Source: an uncultured Pirellulaceae bacterium
GTDB taxonomy: Bacteria; Planctomycetota; Planctomycetia; Pirellulales; Pirellulaceae
Direction of reading: 5' to 3'
Assembly (NCBI GenBank): GCA_947259675.1
Contig: CAMYNE010000005.1
Location: 1 to 16,310, forward strand
Length of the DNA stretch: 16,310 nt
The translations under genes and the position numbers were made by a program. The notes under the pieces are model-generated. The model saw only the letters and a list, made by a program, of their open reading frames with translations, was not told where the DNA came from and ran no database searches. Below, in pieces: positions 6,730 through 14,377 of the stretch. The stretch's first letter is position 1, and each line of letters opens with the position of its first letter.

Positions 6730-7293
6730 ATGTTAACTGAAAACAAAAAATCGGTTCCGACTCCGCTCCGCGAGCTGGTTGAGTTCCTGGAAACCCTCAA
6801 TTCTCGAGCGCCCATTGAGCAGCTAGGTCAACTGCTTTCGAACCTTAATGTAACTGCAGAAGACCTGCGGCCTTACGTTTGTTTCGGCGACAATACCTAT
6901 CGGCGAAACTTGATTTGTCAGAGCGACTACTATGAGTTGCTTTGTATATGTTGGAAGAGTGGTCAACGTAGTCCGATTCACGATCATTCACAATCGACTT
7001 GCGGTCTGCGAATTATTCAAGGCGTGGCAACCGAAACGCTGTTTGAGACATCCGACTGCGGTCAGATCAAAGCGGTTAAATCAACCGACTGTGGCACCGG
7101 ACATGTGTGCAGTTCTCAAGACAGTGACGTTCATCAAGTGTCCAATCTCCAAGCCGCCGGTAACGATCTGATGACACTGCACATCTATTCACCGCCGCTT
7201 AAACAAATGTCGACGTATTCGTTGTTTGGATCGGGAACAGAAATTTACACTCCTACGAATTTCATGATCTGCCAATACGCAGATGGGATTTGA
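6730..7293 (+). CDS. cdo: Cysteine dioxygenase (type I, cupin)
   Basis: This non-haem iron cupin oxidises L-cysteine with O2 to cysteine sulfinate. The 187-residue protein keeps every landmark of the rat enzyme as I remember it: Y57 and R59 in NTYRRNL (rat Y58 and R60, which bind the substrate carboxylate); the iron ligands H84 and H86 in IHDHSQSTCG and H135 in DVHQVSN; and H151 and Y153 in TLHIYSPPL. C91 stands where rat Cys93 forms the Cys-Tyr crosslink. Rat Ser153 of the Ser-His-Tyr triad is replaced by T149. The presence of R59 favours cysteine over 3-mercaptopropionate as substrate. The ATG at 6730 starts the only sensible frame; no strong ribosome site is seen. The TGA stop is formed by the first bases of a heptad repeat array. 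The gene faces a molybdoenzyme operon, which could remove the sulfite arising from cysteine sulfinate. Confidence 0.92.
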   Translation: MLTENKKSVPTPLRELVEFLETLNSRAPIEQLGQLLSNLNVTAEDLRPYVCFGDNTYRRNLICQSDYYELLCICWKSGQRSPIHDHSQSTCGLRIIQGVATETLFETSDCGQIKAVKSTDCGTGHVCSSQDSDVHQVSNLQAAGNDLMTLHIYSPPLKQMSTYSLFGSGTEIYTPTNFMICQYADGI

Positions 7294-7326
7294 GAAGCGA
7301 GTTGCGAGAAGCGAGAAGCGAGTTGC
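7292..7326. repeat. Heptad array GAGNNGC, left end of the inverted element
   Basis: Five exact heptads run GAGAAGC, GAGTTGC, GAGAAGC, GAGAAGC, GAGTTGC. Read on the other strand they are CTCGCTT/CTCGCAA units, the same family as the array at 7800-7858, in inverted orientation. The first heptad overlaps the TGA stop of cysteine dioxygenase (7291-7293). Confidence 0.75.
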
Positions 7327-7362
7327 ACGTTTCTAAGCCGCGTCGGTGTTTACTGATTTGAA

Positions 7363-7716
7363 AATCTGAAATCTGAAATCTCAGATGGGTGCAACTCGCT
7401 GGCCTCTATAGAATTGGCAAGAACCCCACGCGTTCACGCGGCGGGAGGCACATCTTCGACCTAGCTTTAACAAGCATTAGCAAATAGCAGAAGCCCCCGC
7501 ATTTATGCGGCGGGAGCGTCACCTCTCACCCGACGGGGATGCCAGATGATCGGTAACAAGTGAGGCTCCCACCACATAAATGTGGGGGCGTCCAACGAAT
7601 GGCCGAACTGAGTTGTGCCAATGTTTTTCGCGTCTAGGTTGATAGTGAAGCTCCCACCGCGTAAACGCGGGGGCGTCTCCTGAGGTAGGCGAGCTGCACC
7701 CATCTGAAATCTCAGA
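7363..7716. repeat. Long imperfect inverted repeat (nested palindromic element)
   Basis: The left arm (about 7371-7529) and right arm (about 7552-7716) are inverted copies around a loop of about 22 bases. The outer ends match best: CTCAGATGGGTGCAACTCGC on the left against TTCAGATGGGTGCAGCTCGC read from the right. Each arm then carries one hairpin unit, a diverged linker sharing ACCTAG and CATT, a second hairpin unit, and an inner GGGAGC..TCAC..ACC end. The left arm starts with three further heptads, AATCTGA, AATCTGA and AATCTCA (7363-7383). With the flanking heptad arrays the element fills the whole gap between the two convergent genes. No open frame here has family resemblance, and no transposase is present. 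Confidence 0.7.
7421..7677. repeat. Four palindromic hairpin units, two in each orientation (REPIN-like)
   Basis: The units are A 7421-7448, B 7491-7519 (both forward), C 7562-7591 and D 7648-7677 (both reverse). Each has a C-rich side, a symmetric core and a GGGAG side. The cores are CCGCATTTATGCGG (B), CCACATAAATGTGG (C), CCGCGTAAACGCGG (D) and a CGCG-TTCA-CGCG form (A). B, C and D differ from each other only by paired changes that keep the stem. The order and orientation resemble paired REP sequences. Confidence 0.7.
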
Positions 7717-7799
7717 ATTGAAATTGGCAGAAAAAATTCGATTATTGCCGTCATTAGTTGCCAACGAATACCGAAGTTGGCATAAATACCCATCAATCT

Positions 7800-7858
7800 C
7801 TCGCCACTCGTCTCTCGCCACTCGTCTCTCGCTTCTCGCTTCTCGCCACTCGCTTCTC
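7800..7858. repeat. Heptad array CTCGNNN, right end of the inverted element
   Basis: Eight heptads run CTCGCCA, CTCGTCT, CTCGCCA, CTCGTCT, CTCGCTT, CTCGCTT, CTCGCCA, CTCGCTT, then CTC. On the minus strand the array begins GAGAAGC, directly overlapping the TGA stop of the molybdopterin oxidoreductase (7859-7857). Confidence 0.78.
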
Positions 7859-10715
7859 ATTCAAAATAAAACTTTTCCTCGACGGGGCGCAGAGGGCGCT
7901 TCATCCACAACGGCCGACGCAATCCGTTTGGCCCCGGAGCAGGACGGGTCATGGCGAGCCAACGTCGATAGACCTCCATCGACTTATTCGTGTCAACTTG
8001 AACATCGCCGTACCGATCACCCGGCTGAGCAACCGTGACTGTTACCTTTTGATGCCAACACTGCATCCCGCTAATCGGATCTGGCTGGACGGGGAACGTC
8101 AAATTCTGGTGCACGCCACCGTCTTTCCAGAAAACGCGTTTGCCGTCTGGATCGTCGCTTTCAAAAGCGAAATCCTGATCTTCTTTTAAACGCATCAGCC
8201 ATACTCCGTTTGCGGAGGTGATGTCGACCAGGTTCGACGCCCAGCGATTAGCTGCCGGATCCTGTTCACGTCGCCAGCGGCCCAGATGATGGGAACAGGC
8301 AACGATTCCGGGTTTGATGGCTTCTCCGACCCAAATTCGATCCACGAAGAAGCCAATCTCCGTTGTCACGCGAACGCAGTCACCCGTATTGACGCCCATT
8401 TGCTGCGCATCCGAACGGTGCATCCACAATGGATTGCGATTGGAAATCTCGGCCAGCCATTTTGCGTTGCCGGATCGGGAGTGAATCAATGTTGGCAACC
8501 GAAACGTGGGCACCAGCACAAATCCACCGTTTTCAACGTCAATTTGGTCGCTGTGGACCTGGGATTTGATATAGGTTGGCAAAGCGTGTTCAGGCCAACC
8601 CCAATCGCTCATCGTCTGCGAATAGAACTCCTGCTTTTTGGATGGAGTTGGGAATCCGACAAAGTCCTTCCCATTCACGTGAACTCCAATTGGCTTTTCG
8701 TCGCGAGTGATAATGCCGGTTTCCGGATCGACCTGTGAGCCTGTCAATTGTTCGTCGTCAAGTTCGTCTTTGTGTTTTTCGTAGGTCGTTTTCTCGACTT
8801 CGAAGGCCCCATACTTCCTCATATAGTCGAGTTCCGTTAAGCCTTCTTTTGCGGCAGCTTCCGATAGACCCTTCGTGTTCTCGAACACGAATTGATAGTA
8901 CTCATCGATCGTCATCTTTTGCCCACTCTCGTAGGGCGACATAAAGTGCTCACGAATTCCGAGTGAGCCATCGGGATCCATTCTCCACGAAAGTTCGATC
9001 CAAAACTCGTCTTCTTCCCAAACTTCGCCGGGATTCGCCTGATAGGTCAATTCTACCGGTTCACCGCGACGTCGCGCTGCTTCGCGTAAAATGGGTTGCC
9101 GGAATGCGATCCATTTTCCGCTGTGAGTTTCATAGCTGTTCAAGTCATGACGTTCGCTGGCGTGACCCATCGGCAACACGAAATCCGCGTAGTAGGCCGT
9201 TTCGTTCCAGGTGGGTGTCATCGCGACATGGCAACCGATTTTGTCTTCGTCGCTGAGCACGTCGATCCACGAAAACCCATCCGGATAGCTCCAAACCGGA
9301 TTGAACACGCGAGTGAAATAGGTATCCAGTTTACCGCGACCTTCTTTTAAAAAGTGAGGCAACAAAATACTCATTTCGTAGTGAGCCAGTGGGTACTCGT
9401 TGGGAAAATGCAGCTCATTCCAGAACTTGTGCGCCGGCGGCGTGTTTGGCATCGTCGGTTTGAACTTGTTCCAGCCGCTTGGAGAGGTTCCACCGACGGT
9501 ACCGACACTTCCGGTCAAAACGCTCAAAAACTGAAGTGCGCGAGCAACGCACCATCCGCCGAGGTTGCCGGCTGAAGCACTTCGCCAGGTATGTGTCGCG
9601 AAACGCGAACCGGCTTTACCAATTTCGCGAGCGACTTCGACAATTTGAGCCGCTGGAATCCCCGATTCCGATTCAGCAAATTCCGGAGTGAACTCGGCGT
9701 AGCGCTGGCTCGTCGCCTCGACAAATTTCTCAAATGTAACTTCTTGATCGGGATGAACCGCTTTCAAATATTGCTTCCAGTTCACCCAGTTTTCGAGAAA
9801 GTCACGATCAAACAGTCGTTCATCGATGATGACTTTGGCCATCGCCAGAATCAAAGCCGCTTCACTTCCTGGCTGAGTCGGCATCCAGTAATCGGCAACG
9901 CTCGCGGTATTCGAAAGTCGCGGATCCAGAACACAAAGCTTGGCTCCCGAAAGAATCCCTTCCATGATTCGTTGCGCATGAGGATTGAAATAGTGCCCCG
10001 ATTCGAGATGAGCGCTCACCAACAAAATAAATCGGGAGTTGGCATGATCTGGCGAGGGTCGATCATAGCCGTGCCACAAAACGTAGCCCAGCCGTGCGGC
10101 CGAACTGCAGACATTGGTATGGCTGTTGTGACCGTCGACGCCCCAGGCGTTCAACACGCGATCCATATAGCCTTCATGTCCCGGCCGTCCGACATGATAG
10201 GCGATCTCATTGTTTCGCCCTTCGCGAATCGCAGTTCCCATTCGGTCGGCAATCTCGTCGAGGGCTTTCTCCCAGGAAACACGTTTCCACTTTCCGCTGC
10301 CGCGAGCGCCATCTCGTTTCATCGGAAAGAGAATTCGATCGATATCGTTGATCTGGTTAATGGTCGCAGGTCCTTTAGCGCAGTTTCGTCCGCGACTTCC
10401 GGGATGATACGGATTCCCTTCAAACTTGCGTACTTTTCCCGTCTTCTTATCGATATATCCGAGTAACCCACAAGCTGATTCGCAATTAAAGCAAGTGGTT
10501 GGCACGATCATGTATTCGCGTTCGACACGGTTCGGCCATTCGCCCGGATCGTATTCGGTCCAACTATCCCACTGGTCCGGAGTCGGGTATCGCGACAAAC
10601 CGCTTGCTGACGGGATGACCGGCAACTCGTTTCCTGTCGGCTCAACATCCGGAATCAGTTTCAACCGAGTCGCGATGCTTTCAATAAGGCCGATTTTTTT
10701 CTTGCCTGCTGCCAT
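7857..10715 (-). CDS. Molybdopterin oxidoreductase catalytic subunit (CISM family, possible sulfite dehydrogenase SoeA-like)
   Basis: This is a large DMSO-reductase-superfamily enzyme of 952 residues. An N-terminal [4Fe-4S] site is formed by C75, C78, C82 and C112 (C-x2-C-x3-C-x29-C). The molybdenum and bis-guanylyl pterin domains follow. C203 in SHTNVCSSAARLG is the likely molybdenum ligand, as in the polysulfide/thiosulfate/tetrathionate reductase and SoeA branches. The C-terminal pterin-binding domain includes LPTLIHSRSGNAKWL and ACSHHLGRW. The N-terminus (MAAGKKKIGLIES) has no twin-arginine signal, so the subunit should stay in the cytoplasm. The ATG at 10715 is chosen because it lies four bases after the upstream stop; the frame stays open to 10799 only by overlapping the neighbour. 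It is the second gene of an operon with the Fe-S/NrfD subunit. Substrate is not certain. Cytoplasmic placement and the facing cysteine dioxygenase favour sulfite oxidation, but polysulfide or another oxyanion cannot be excluded. Its TGA stop lies in a repeat array. Confidence 0.88.
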   Translation of the reverse strand: MAAGKKKIGLIESIATRLKLIPDVEPTGNELPVIPSASGLSRYPTPDQWDSWTEYDPGEWPNRVEREYMIVPTTCFNCESACGLLGYIDKKTGKVRKFEGNPYHPGSRGRNCAKGPATINQINDIDRILFPMKRDGARGSGKWKRVSWEKALDEIADRMGTAIREGRNNEIAYHVGRPGHEGYMDRVLNAWGVDGHNSHTNVCSSAARLGYVLWHGYDRPSPDHANSRFILLVSAHLESGHYFNPHAQRIMEGILSGAKLCVLDPRLSNTASVADYWMPTQPGSEAALILAMAKVIIDERLFDRDFLENWVNWKQYLKAVHPDQEVTFEKFVEATSQRYAEFTPEFAESESGIPAAQIVEVAREIGKAGSRFATHTWRSASAGNLGGWCVARALQFLSVLTGSVGTVGGTSPSGWNKFKPTMPNTPPAHKFWNELHFPNEYPLAHYEMSILLPHFLKEGRGKLDTYFTRVFNPVWSYPDGFSWIDVLSDEDKIGCHVAMTPTWNETAYYADFVLPMGHASERHDLNSYETHSGKWIAFRQPILREAARRRGEPVELTYQANPGEVWEEDEFWIELSWRMDPDGSLGIREHFMSPYESGQKMTIDEYYQFVFENTKGLSEAAAKEGLTELDYMRKYGAFEVEKTTYEKHKDELDDEQLTGSQVDPETGIITRDEKPIGVHVNGKDFVGFPTPSKKQEFYSQTMSDWGWPEHALPTYIKSQVHSDQIDVENGGFVLVPTFRLPTLIHSRSGNAKWLAEISNRNPLWMHRSDAQQMGVNTGDCVRVTTEIGFFVDRIWVGEAIKPGIVACSHHLGRWRREQDPAANRWASNLVDITSANGVWLMRLKEDQDFAFESDDPDGKRVFWKDGGVHQNLTFPVQPDPISGMQCWHQKVTVTVAQPGDRYGDVQVDTNKSMEVYRRWLAMTRPAPGPNGLRRPLWMKRPLRPVEEKFYFE

Positions 10716-10719
10716 GGAA

Positions 10720-12369
10720 TTAACTGAGTGGAATTTGTTGTGGAGCGCGGACCCAAATATGTTGCCCGATAAAGACGCCTGCCAGCGCCAGTAAACCAAC
10801 GATCGGCAAAAACGCCGCCGGAAGGAAAATCGTCATCAGCAGCGGTAGCACGCTGCCGACCAATACCGAACCAAGCCAAAACAGATTGCGGTAGCGACCA
10901 TGTGAAATAATGTGTGCTGTGCGAGTTGCGTTTTCGGTCGGATGCGTGGAAAAAAGTTCAAAAACGTCACAAGCCAGATGAACCACGAGAGTCACGATCA
11001 GTGTCAATGCGATATAAGAAGTCCATTTGTCGTTGTCGACGATTGGTGTAAGCAACATGAAAATCGCAGCACCTGCAGTAAGCGAATGAGTCAACATGTG
11101 AATTGGCAAGACTGGACTTTGCCAAAAATCTCGCCCTTTTGCCTGGGCGAACAGGAACGCCGTGTAGATCGCCGCCAACGTCGCGAAAGCCAACAGTCCG
11201 ATTCGAACCACCTCCTCAAGACGAATTTGCCAGCCAGTTGCGAGTAACAACATCTCAATCAGCAGCAGCACAGCAAACCCAGTAATAATGTAGGCGCCTT
11301 TGACCAGCCAGCTTTTCCACTGCGGGCGAAGCAGCACGTAGAGAAACCGCTTCGGTTGATCCAGGTCCCACATCAACAACATGCCGGTCAATCCCAGAAA
11401 AACCAGGGCCGTAACCAGCCCGAAGATCTCAAGCCAAACCGGAACATCGGCCAGTCCCAAAGTCTCGGCCATCATCGGCAACAAACAAGCCCCAGCGGAG
11501 ATTGATTTTGTCCATAGATACGCAGAAACCTGCCAGCCCCAGAGAACGCCCTTTTGCGGCGCATCGTAGGCGCGACGGGCCTCGGGGCGAACCGATTCGA
11601 GCAACTCAGCAGAACGATCCCGCTTGAATTCCCGTTCCGCCATTTGGGGTGAGTCGCCAAGATTGAGCAGACTTCCCAGGCGATCAAGTGCATGTGATTC
11701 GTGATCCGCAGCCCAATGTCCCACACCAGCGACTTGAGTTCCCCACATCGTCTCTTCTGCAACTGGCGTGGCCAACGGGTCGAGCGAATCCAAATCACCA
11801 TTGATATAAAACAGAGCGGGGAGAGTCCCTTTTTCTGCCTTTCGAGCCGTTACTTGATTGCGATTCTTGATTCGTGAAATATTCGATTTGGGATCATCCA
11901 GATCTCCCGAAATAATCGCTTGGGTCGGGCAGACGTTGACGCAAGCGGGCTCCAATCCCACATCGACTCGGTGAGCACAGTAATTACACTTCGCGGCAGT
12001 GTTCGTTTCAGGATCGATATACAGAGCATCATACGGACATGCCTGCATACAGGCTTTGCATCCGATACAGCGTTGATTATTGAAATCGACGATCCCGTCA
12101 TCTCGCCGATAAAGCGCCGTCACCGGACAAATCTCCACGCAGGGAGCGTTATCGCAGTGATTACACCGCATGACCGAAAATAAACGGCTTGAATTTGGAA
12201 ACGTCCCTTTCTCGATATACTTCACCCAAGTCCGATTAACGCCAATCGGAACCTGATGTTCAGATTTACAAGCGACGGTGCAGGCGTGACAGCCGATGCA
12301 GCGGCGGTTGTCGATAATGAATCCGTAATTCGGCAAGGGAGTCTTCTGTGCAAGGACGCGCGAATTCAA
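10720..12369 (-). CDS. Fused four-cluster ferredoxin / NrfD-type membrane anchor subunit
   Basis: The 549-residue protein joins two subunits that are usually separate. Residues 15-160 are a four-[4Fe-4S] ferredoxin with sixteen cysteines in four groups: C24/27/30/34, C69/72/77/81, C101/104/107/111 and C128/131/143/147. A linker (about 160-275) leads to a membrane domain with about eight helices: 276-300, 311-334, 354-378, 388-410, 421-441, 450-470, 496-516 and 517-538. The segment DLDQPKRFLYVLLRPQWKSW (335-354) resembles NrfD/PsrC proteins. Loops after helices 2, 4 and 6 carry the Lys/Arg residues, which places the ferredoxin part in the cytoplasm. It should pass electrons between the molybdenum subunit and membrane quinone. 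The start appears to be TTG 12369: the frame is closed by TAA shortly upstream, and no ATG or GTG precedes the first cluster. tsaB ends 63 bases upstream, so a promoter may lie in that gap or the genes may be co-transcribed. Confidence 0.88.
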   Translation of the reverse strand: MNSRVLAQKTPLPNYGFIIDNRRCIGCHACTVACKSEHQVPIGVNRTWVKYIEKGTFPNSSRLFSVMRCNHCDNAPCVEICPVTALYRRDDGIVDFNNQRCIGCKACMQACPYDALYIDPETNTAAKCNYCAHRVDVGLEPACVNVCPTQAIISGDLDDPKSNISRIKNRNQVTARKAEKGTLPALFYINGDLDSLDPLATPVAEETMWGTQVAGVGHWAADHESHALDRLGSLLNLGDSPQMAEREFKRDRSAELLESVRPEARRAYDAPQKGVLWGWQVSAYLWTKSISAGACLLPMMAETLGLADVPVWLEIFGLVTALVFLGLTGMLLMWDLDQPKRFLYVLLRPQWKSWLVKGAYIITGFAVLLLIEMLLLATGWQIRLEEVVRIGLLAFATLAAIYTAFLFAQAKGRDFWQSPVLPIHMLTHSLTAGAAIFMLLTPIVDNDKWTSYIALTLIVTLVVHLACDVFELFSTHPTENATRTAHIISHGRYRNLFWLGSVLVGSVLPLLMTIFLPAAFLPIVGLLALAGVFIGQHIWVRAPQQIPLS

Positions 12370-12432
12370 AAGACCGGATTCTAGTTACGCCGCGGCAAGC
12401 TTCCAACATCCCATTTGTGAAATTGGCCTGAA

Positions 12433-13167
12433 TCAATCCCCAAAATTGAGATTTGCTTTTTCTTCGGCAGCGCTGGGGCGGTAGTATTCCGGCACAAGGG
12501 ACCAGGGGTCGTCTCGTCTACCATTTCGAAAATGGGTTAGAGCAATTCGGCCGACCGCTGCCGCAGTTACGTCCCAAAACTCTCGAGGCGCGACAACGAC
12601 GTCCTGCCTTTCGGATCCAAGCTGTTCGACGAGCGGTCTTAACCCGTTGCCAGTAACAGTTTCTCCCGCTTCGAGATTTTCCACCCACGAATCACGATCA
12701 ACTATTTCGGTCGAGCCAACTTTTTTAACCAGATCGTCAGCGGTGGCTGAAAATCGGGCTGAAAACAGTTGTTGTCGCTGAGCGTTGATAACGGCGTTGA
12801 CTCGGTGAATATCGGGTTTTCCCTTCAGTCCTTGAATTGCTTGGGCAGCCAAAACTTCAAGCGTATTTACGGCGACCAGCGGTGTTTGGTGGACGTAGGC
12901 AAGTGACTTCGCAGTGACAACGCCGACTCGCAGCCCCGTGAATGAACCGGGTCCGATCGTTACTGCCAGGAGTTCTAAATCCGCTGGACGCCAGTTAACC
13001 GTTTCCAATCCGTGCCGAATTGCCGGGATTAGAAGCGATGCGCTGCCACGTTTTGAAGGTCTCAATCCAACGAAATACCCTTCAGCCTCGGAAAAAACGA
13101 GCTTTTTATTTTCCAGAAGAGCGACTGAAAATTCTTTTGCCGATGCATCAATAGCTAAGATACGCAA
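12433..13167 (-). CDS. tsaB: tRNA threonylcarbamoyladenosine biosynthesis protein TsaB
   Basis: This 244-residue member of the ASKHA fold is the non-catalytic partner of TsaD in making t6A at position 37 of ANN-decoding tRNAs. The phosphate-1 strand MRILAIDAS (1-9) and the family hallmark GPGSFTGLRVG (72-82) followed by AKSLA (86-90) are clear. Length is near the usual 220-240. The start is TTG 13167, supported by AGGA seven bases upstream and by the alignment of the first strand. It is on the same strand as the molybdoenzyme genes, 63 bases before them, and divergent from the metallophosphoesterase genes. A functional link to the oxidoreductase is not expected. Confidence 0.93.
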   Translation of the reverse strand: MRILAIDASAKEFSVALLENKKLVFSEAEGYFVGLRPSKRGSASLLIPAIRHGLETVNWRPADLELLAVTIGPGSFTGLRVGVVTAKSLAYVHQTPLVAVNTLEVLAAQAIQGLKGKPDIHRVNAVINAQRQQLFSARFSATADDLVKKVGSTEIVDRDSWVENLEAGETVTGNGLRPLVEQLGSERQDVVVAPREFWDVTAAAVGRIALTHFRNGRRDDPWSLVPEYYRPSAAEEKANLNFGD

Positions 13168-13174
13168 ACTTTGT

Positions 13175-13178
13175 TCCT
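13175..13178 (-). promoter_or_regulatory. Ribosome binding site AGGA for tsaB (TTG start)
   Basis: TCCT on the plus strand reads AGGA on the minus strand, seven bases before TTG 13167. It supports the unusual start codon. Confidence 0.6.
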
Positions 13179-13409
13179 AAATTCCAACTTTGACGAATTT
13201 GTAGTTCGATTGCACTGTGCCACCGCAGTTAATAGACTGAGATACAAAATTTGAGCGACAGTATATGATCTTGCAAAGTAAGGTTCTCGTAATCGGGTTC
13301 CGCAATGACTTTGTAATTTCGAATCCCCGTTCCATTTCTTCGCCGTCAAATTATGAATTCCGTAGGTTACTTCTTAGCAAATTGGTGCCGATCAAGGCAG
13401 GAATTTTAA

Positions 13410-14168
13410 GTGAAGCGAGCACTGATTAGCGACATTCATGGTAACTTCGAAGCGTTGACCTCGGTGTTGACAAGGATTGGTGATCTGAACGTCGACGAGA
13501 TTATTTGCCTGGGCGACATCATCGGCTATGGCCCTGATCCGGTCAAATGTCTGGACTCGGTGATCGCCAATTGCCAAATGACCATCTTGGGCAATCATGA
13601 TCAGGCTGCAATCTTTGATCCCGACGGGTTTAATCCCGTTGCGCTACGGGCGATATTCTGGACACGTGAGCAACTCGAAAAAGACAATGGCAATCCGGAA
13701 GGTTGTGATCTGCGCTGGGATTTTCTAGGCGAACTCCCCCGTCGTCATGACGAAGGTGAATTCCTTTTCGTTCATGGATCGCCACGAGATCCGACGAACG
13801 AGTATGTTTTTCCAGAGCATATTTATGAAAAGGAAAAGATGACAATCCTGATGAGCCGGTTCGAACTGTTATGCTTTCAGGGACATACTCACATTCCTGG
13901 TGTTTTTACCGAGTCTGGTTCATTCATCGCTCCGGAACAACGCGACCATCATTTCGAGTTGGGCTCGGAAAAGTCGATGATTAATGTGGGCAGCGTGGGC
14001 CAGCCTCGAGACGATAATCCCAGAGCCTGTTTTGTTGTTTTGGACGCCGACACAAAGATAATGGACTATCATCGGGTTGATTATGACATCGAAACGACGC
14101 GGGCCAAGATTCACGCCGTTCCTGAACTCGATAACATGCTGGGTGATCGCCTGTTAAGCGGACGGTAA
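13410..14168 (+). CDS. Metallophosphoesterase family protein (first of a tandem pair)
   Basis: This 252-residue calcineurin-like phosphoesterase has a two-metal site. The motifs are in order: SDIHGN (D8, H10), GDIIGYGPDP (D36), GNHD (N62, H63), VHGSP (H122) and GHTHIPG (H159, H161). The later NVGSVGQPRD (192-201) is typical of the YfcE/diadenosine-tetraphosphatase-like group. It has no signal peptide, so it is cytoplasmic. The substrate is unknown; nucleotides, phosphoproteins and phosphodiesters are all used within the superfamily. The GTG start at 13410 has AGGA seven bases upstream (13399-13402). The next gene is a paralogue with more than half of residues identical by eye, so this is a tandem duplication. 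The 242-base gap before it, shared with tsaB, shows no clear promoter beyond a TATGAT at 13264-13269. Confidence 0.9.
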   Translation: MKRALISDIHGNFEALTSVLTRIGDLNVDEIICLGDIIGYGPDPVKCLDSVIANCQMTILGNHDQAAIFDPDGFNPVALRAIFWTREQLEKDNGNPEGCDLRWDFLGELPRRHDEGEFLFVHGSPRDPTNEYVFPEHIYEKEKMTILMSRFELLCFQGHTHIPGVFTESGSFIAPEQRDHHFELGSEKSMINVGSVGQPRDDNPRACFVVLDADTKIMDYHRVDYDIETTRAKIHAVPELDNMLGDRLLSGR

Positions 14169-14207
14169 TTCCACCTGCCGAGTCGATTTTAAGTGTGATG
14201 GCAGATG

Positions 14208-14246
14208 GCTTATCCTGTTTAGATTGCAGGATGGCCCCTTGTTTTA
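14208..14246 (+). terminator. Weak candidate terminator after the first metallophosphoesterase gene
   Basis: ATCCTG (14212-14217) pairs with CAGGAT (14227-14232), with partial outer pairing, followed by CCCCTTGTTTT. The stem is short and the T run is interrupted, so termination is uncertain. Confidence 0.3.
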
Positions 14247-14352
14247 AAAATGCATAAACCATACTGTTCCTTTAAAATAAGCAATCAATATCTGTGCTCG
14301 CCGATTTTTTTCTTGATATCGCTCTCTATTAGTCAACCGACTGTAAATCGAA

Positions 14353-14377
14353 ATTCGTCTTTCGCCCGAAGACGAAT
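14353..14377. promoter_or_regulatory. Perfect hairpin just upstream of the second metallophosphoesterase gene
   Basis: ATTCGTCTT (14353-14361) pairs fully with AAGACGAAT (14369-14377), extendable by one G-T pair, around a short loop. It ends 29 bases before GTG 14407 and about 16 bases before its AGGA. The position suits an operator or a translation-controlling leader hairpin. No T tract follows. Confidence 0.4.

Noticed and set aside
7421..7677. CRISPR array
   Set aside because: The four units alternate in orientation, vary in sequence and have unequal spacers; no cas gene is near.
7503..7860. 97- and 113-codon minus-strand frames
   Set aside because: They are translations of the repeat element; the GEW/RRG-rich peptides follow from the heptads and hairpins.
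7503..7860. Insertion sequence
   Set aside because: Inverted arms are present but there is no transposase frame and no clear target duplication, so only a non-autonomous element remains possible.
9591..10466. 291-codon plus-strand open frame
   Set aside because: It is antisense to the molybdopterin oxidoreductase; its Arg/Ser/Phe-rich content is typical of a shadow frame.
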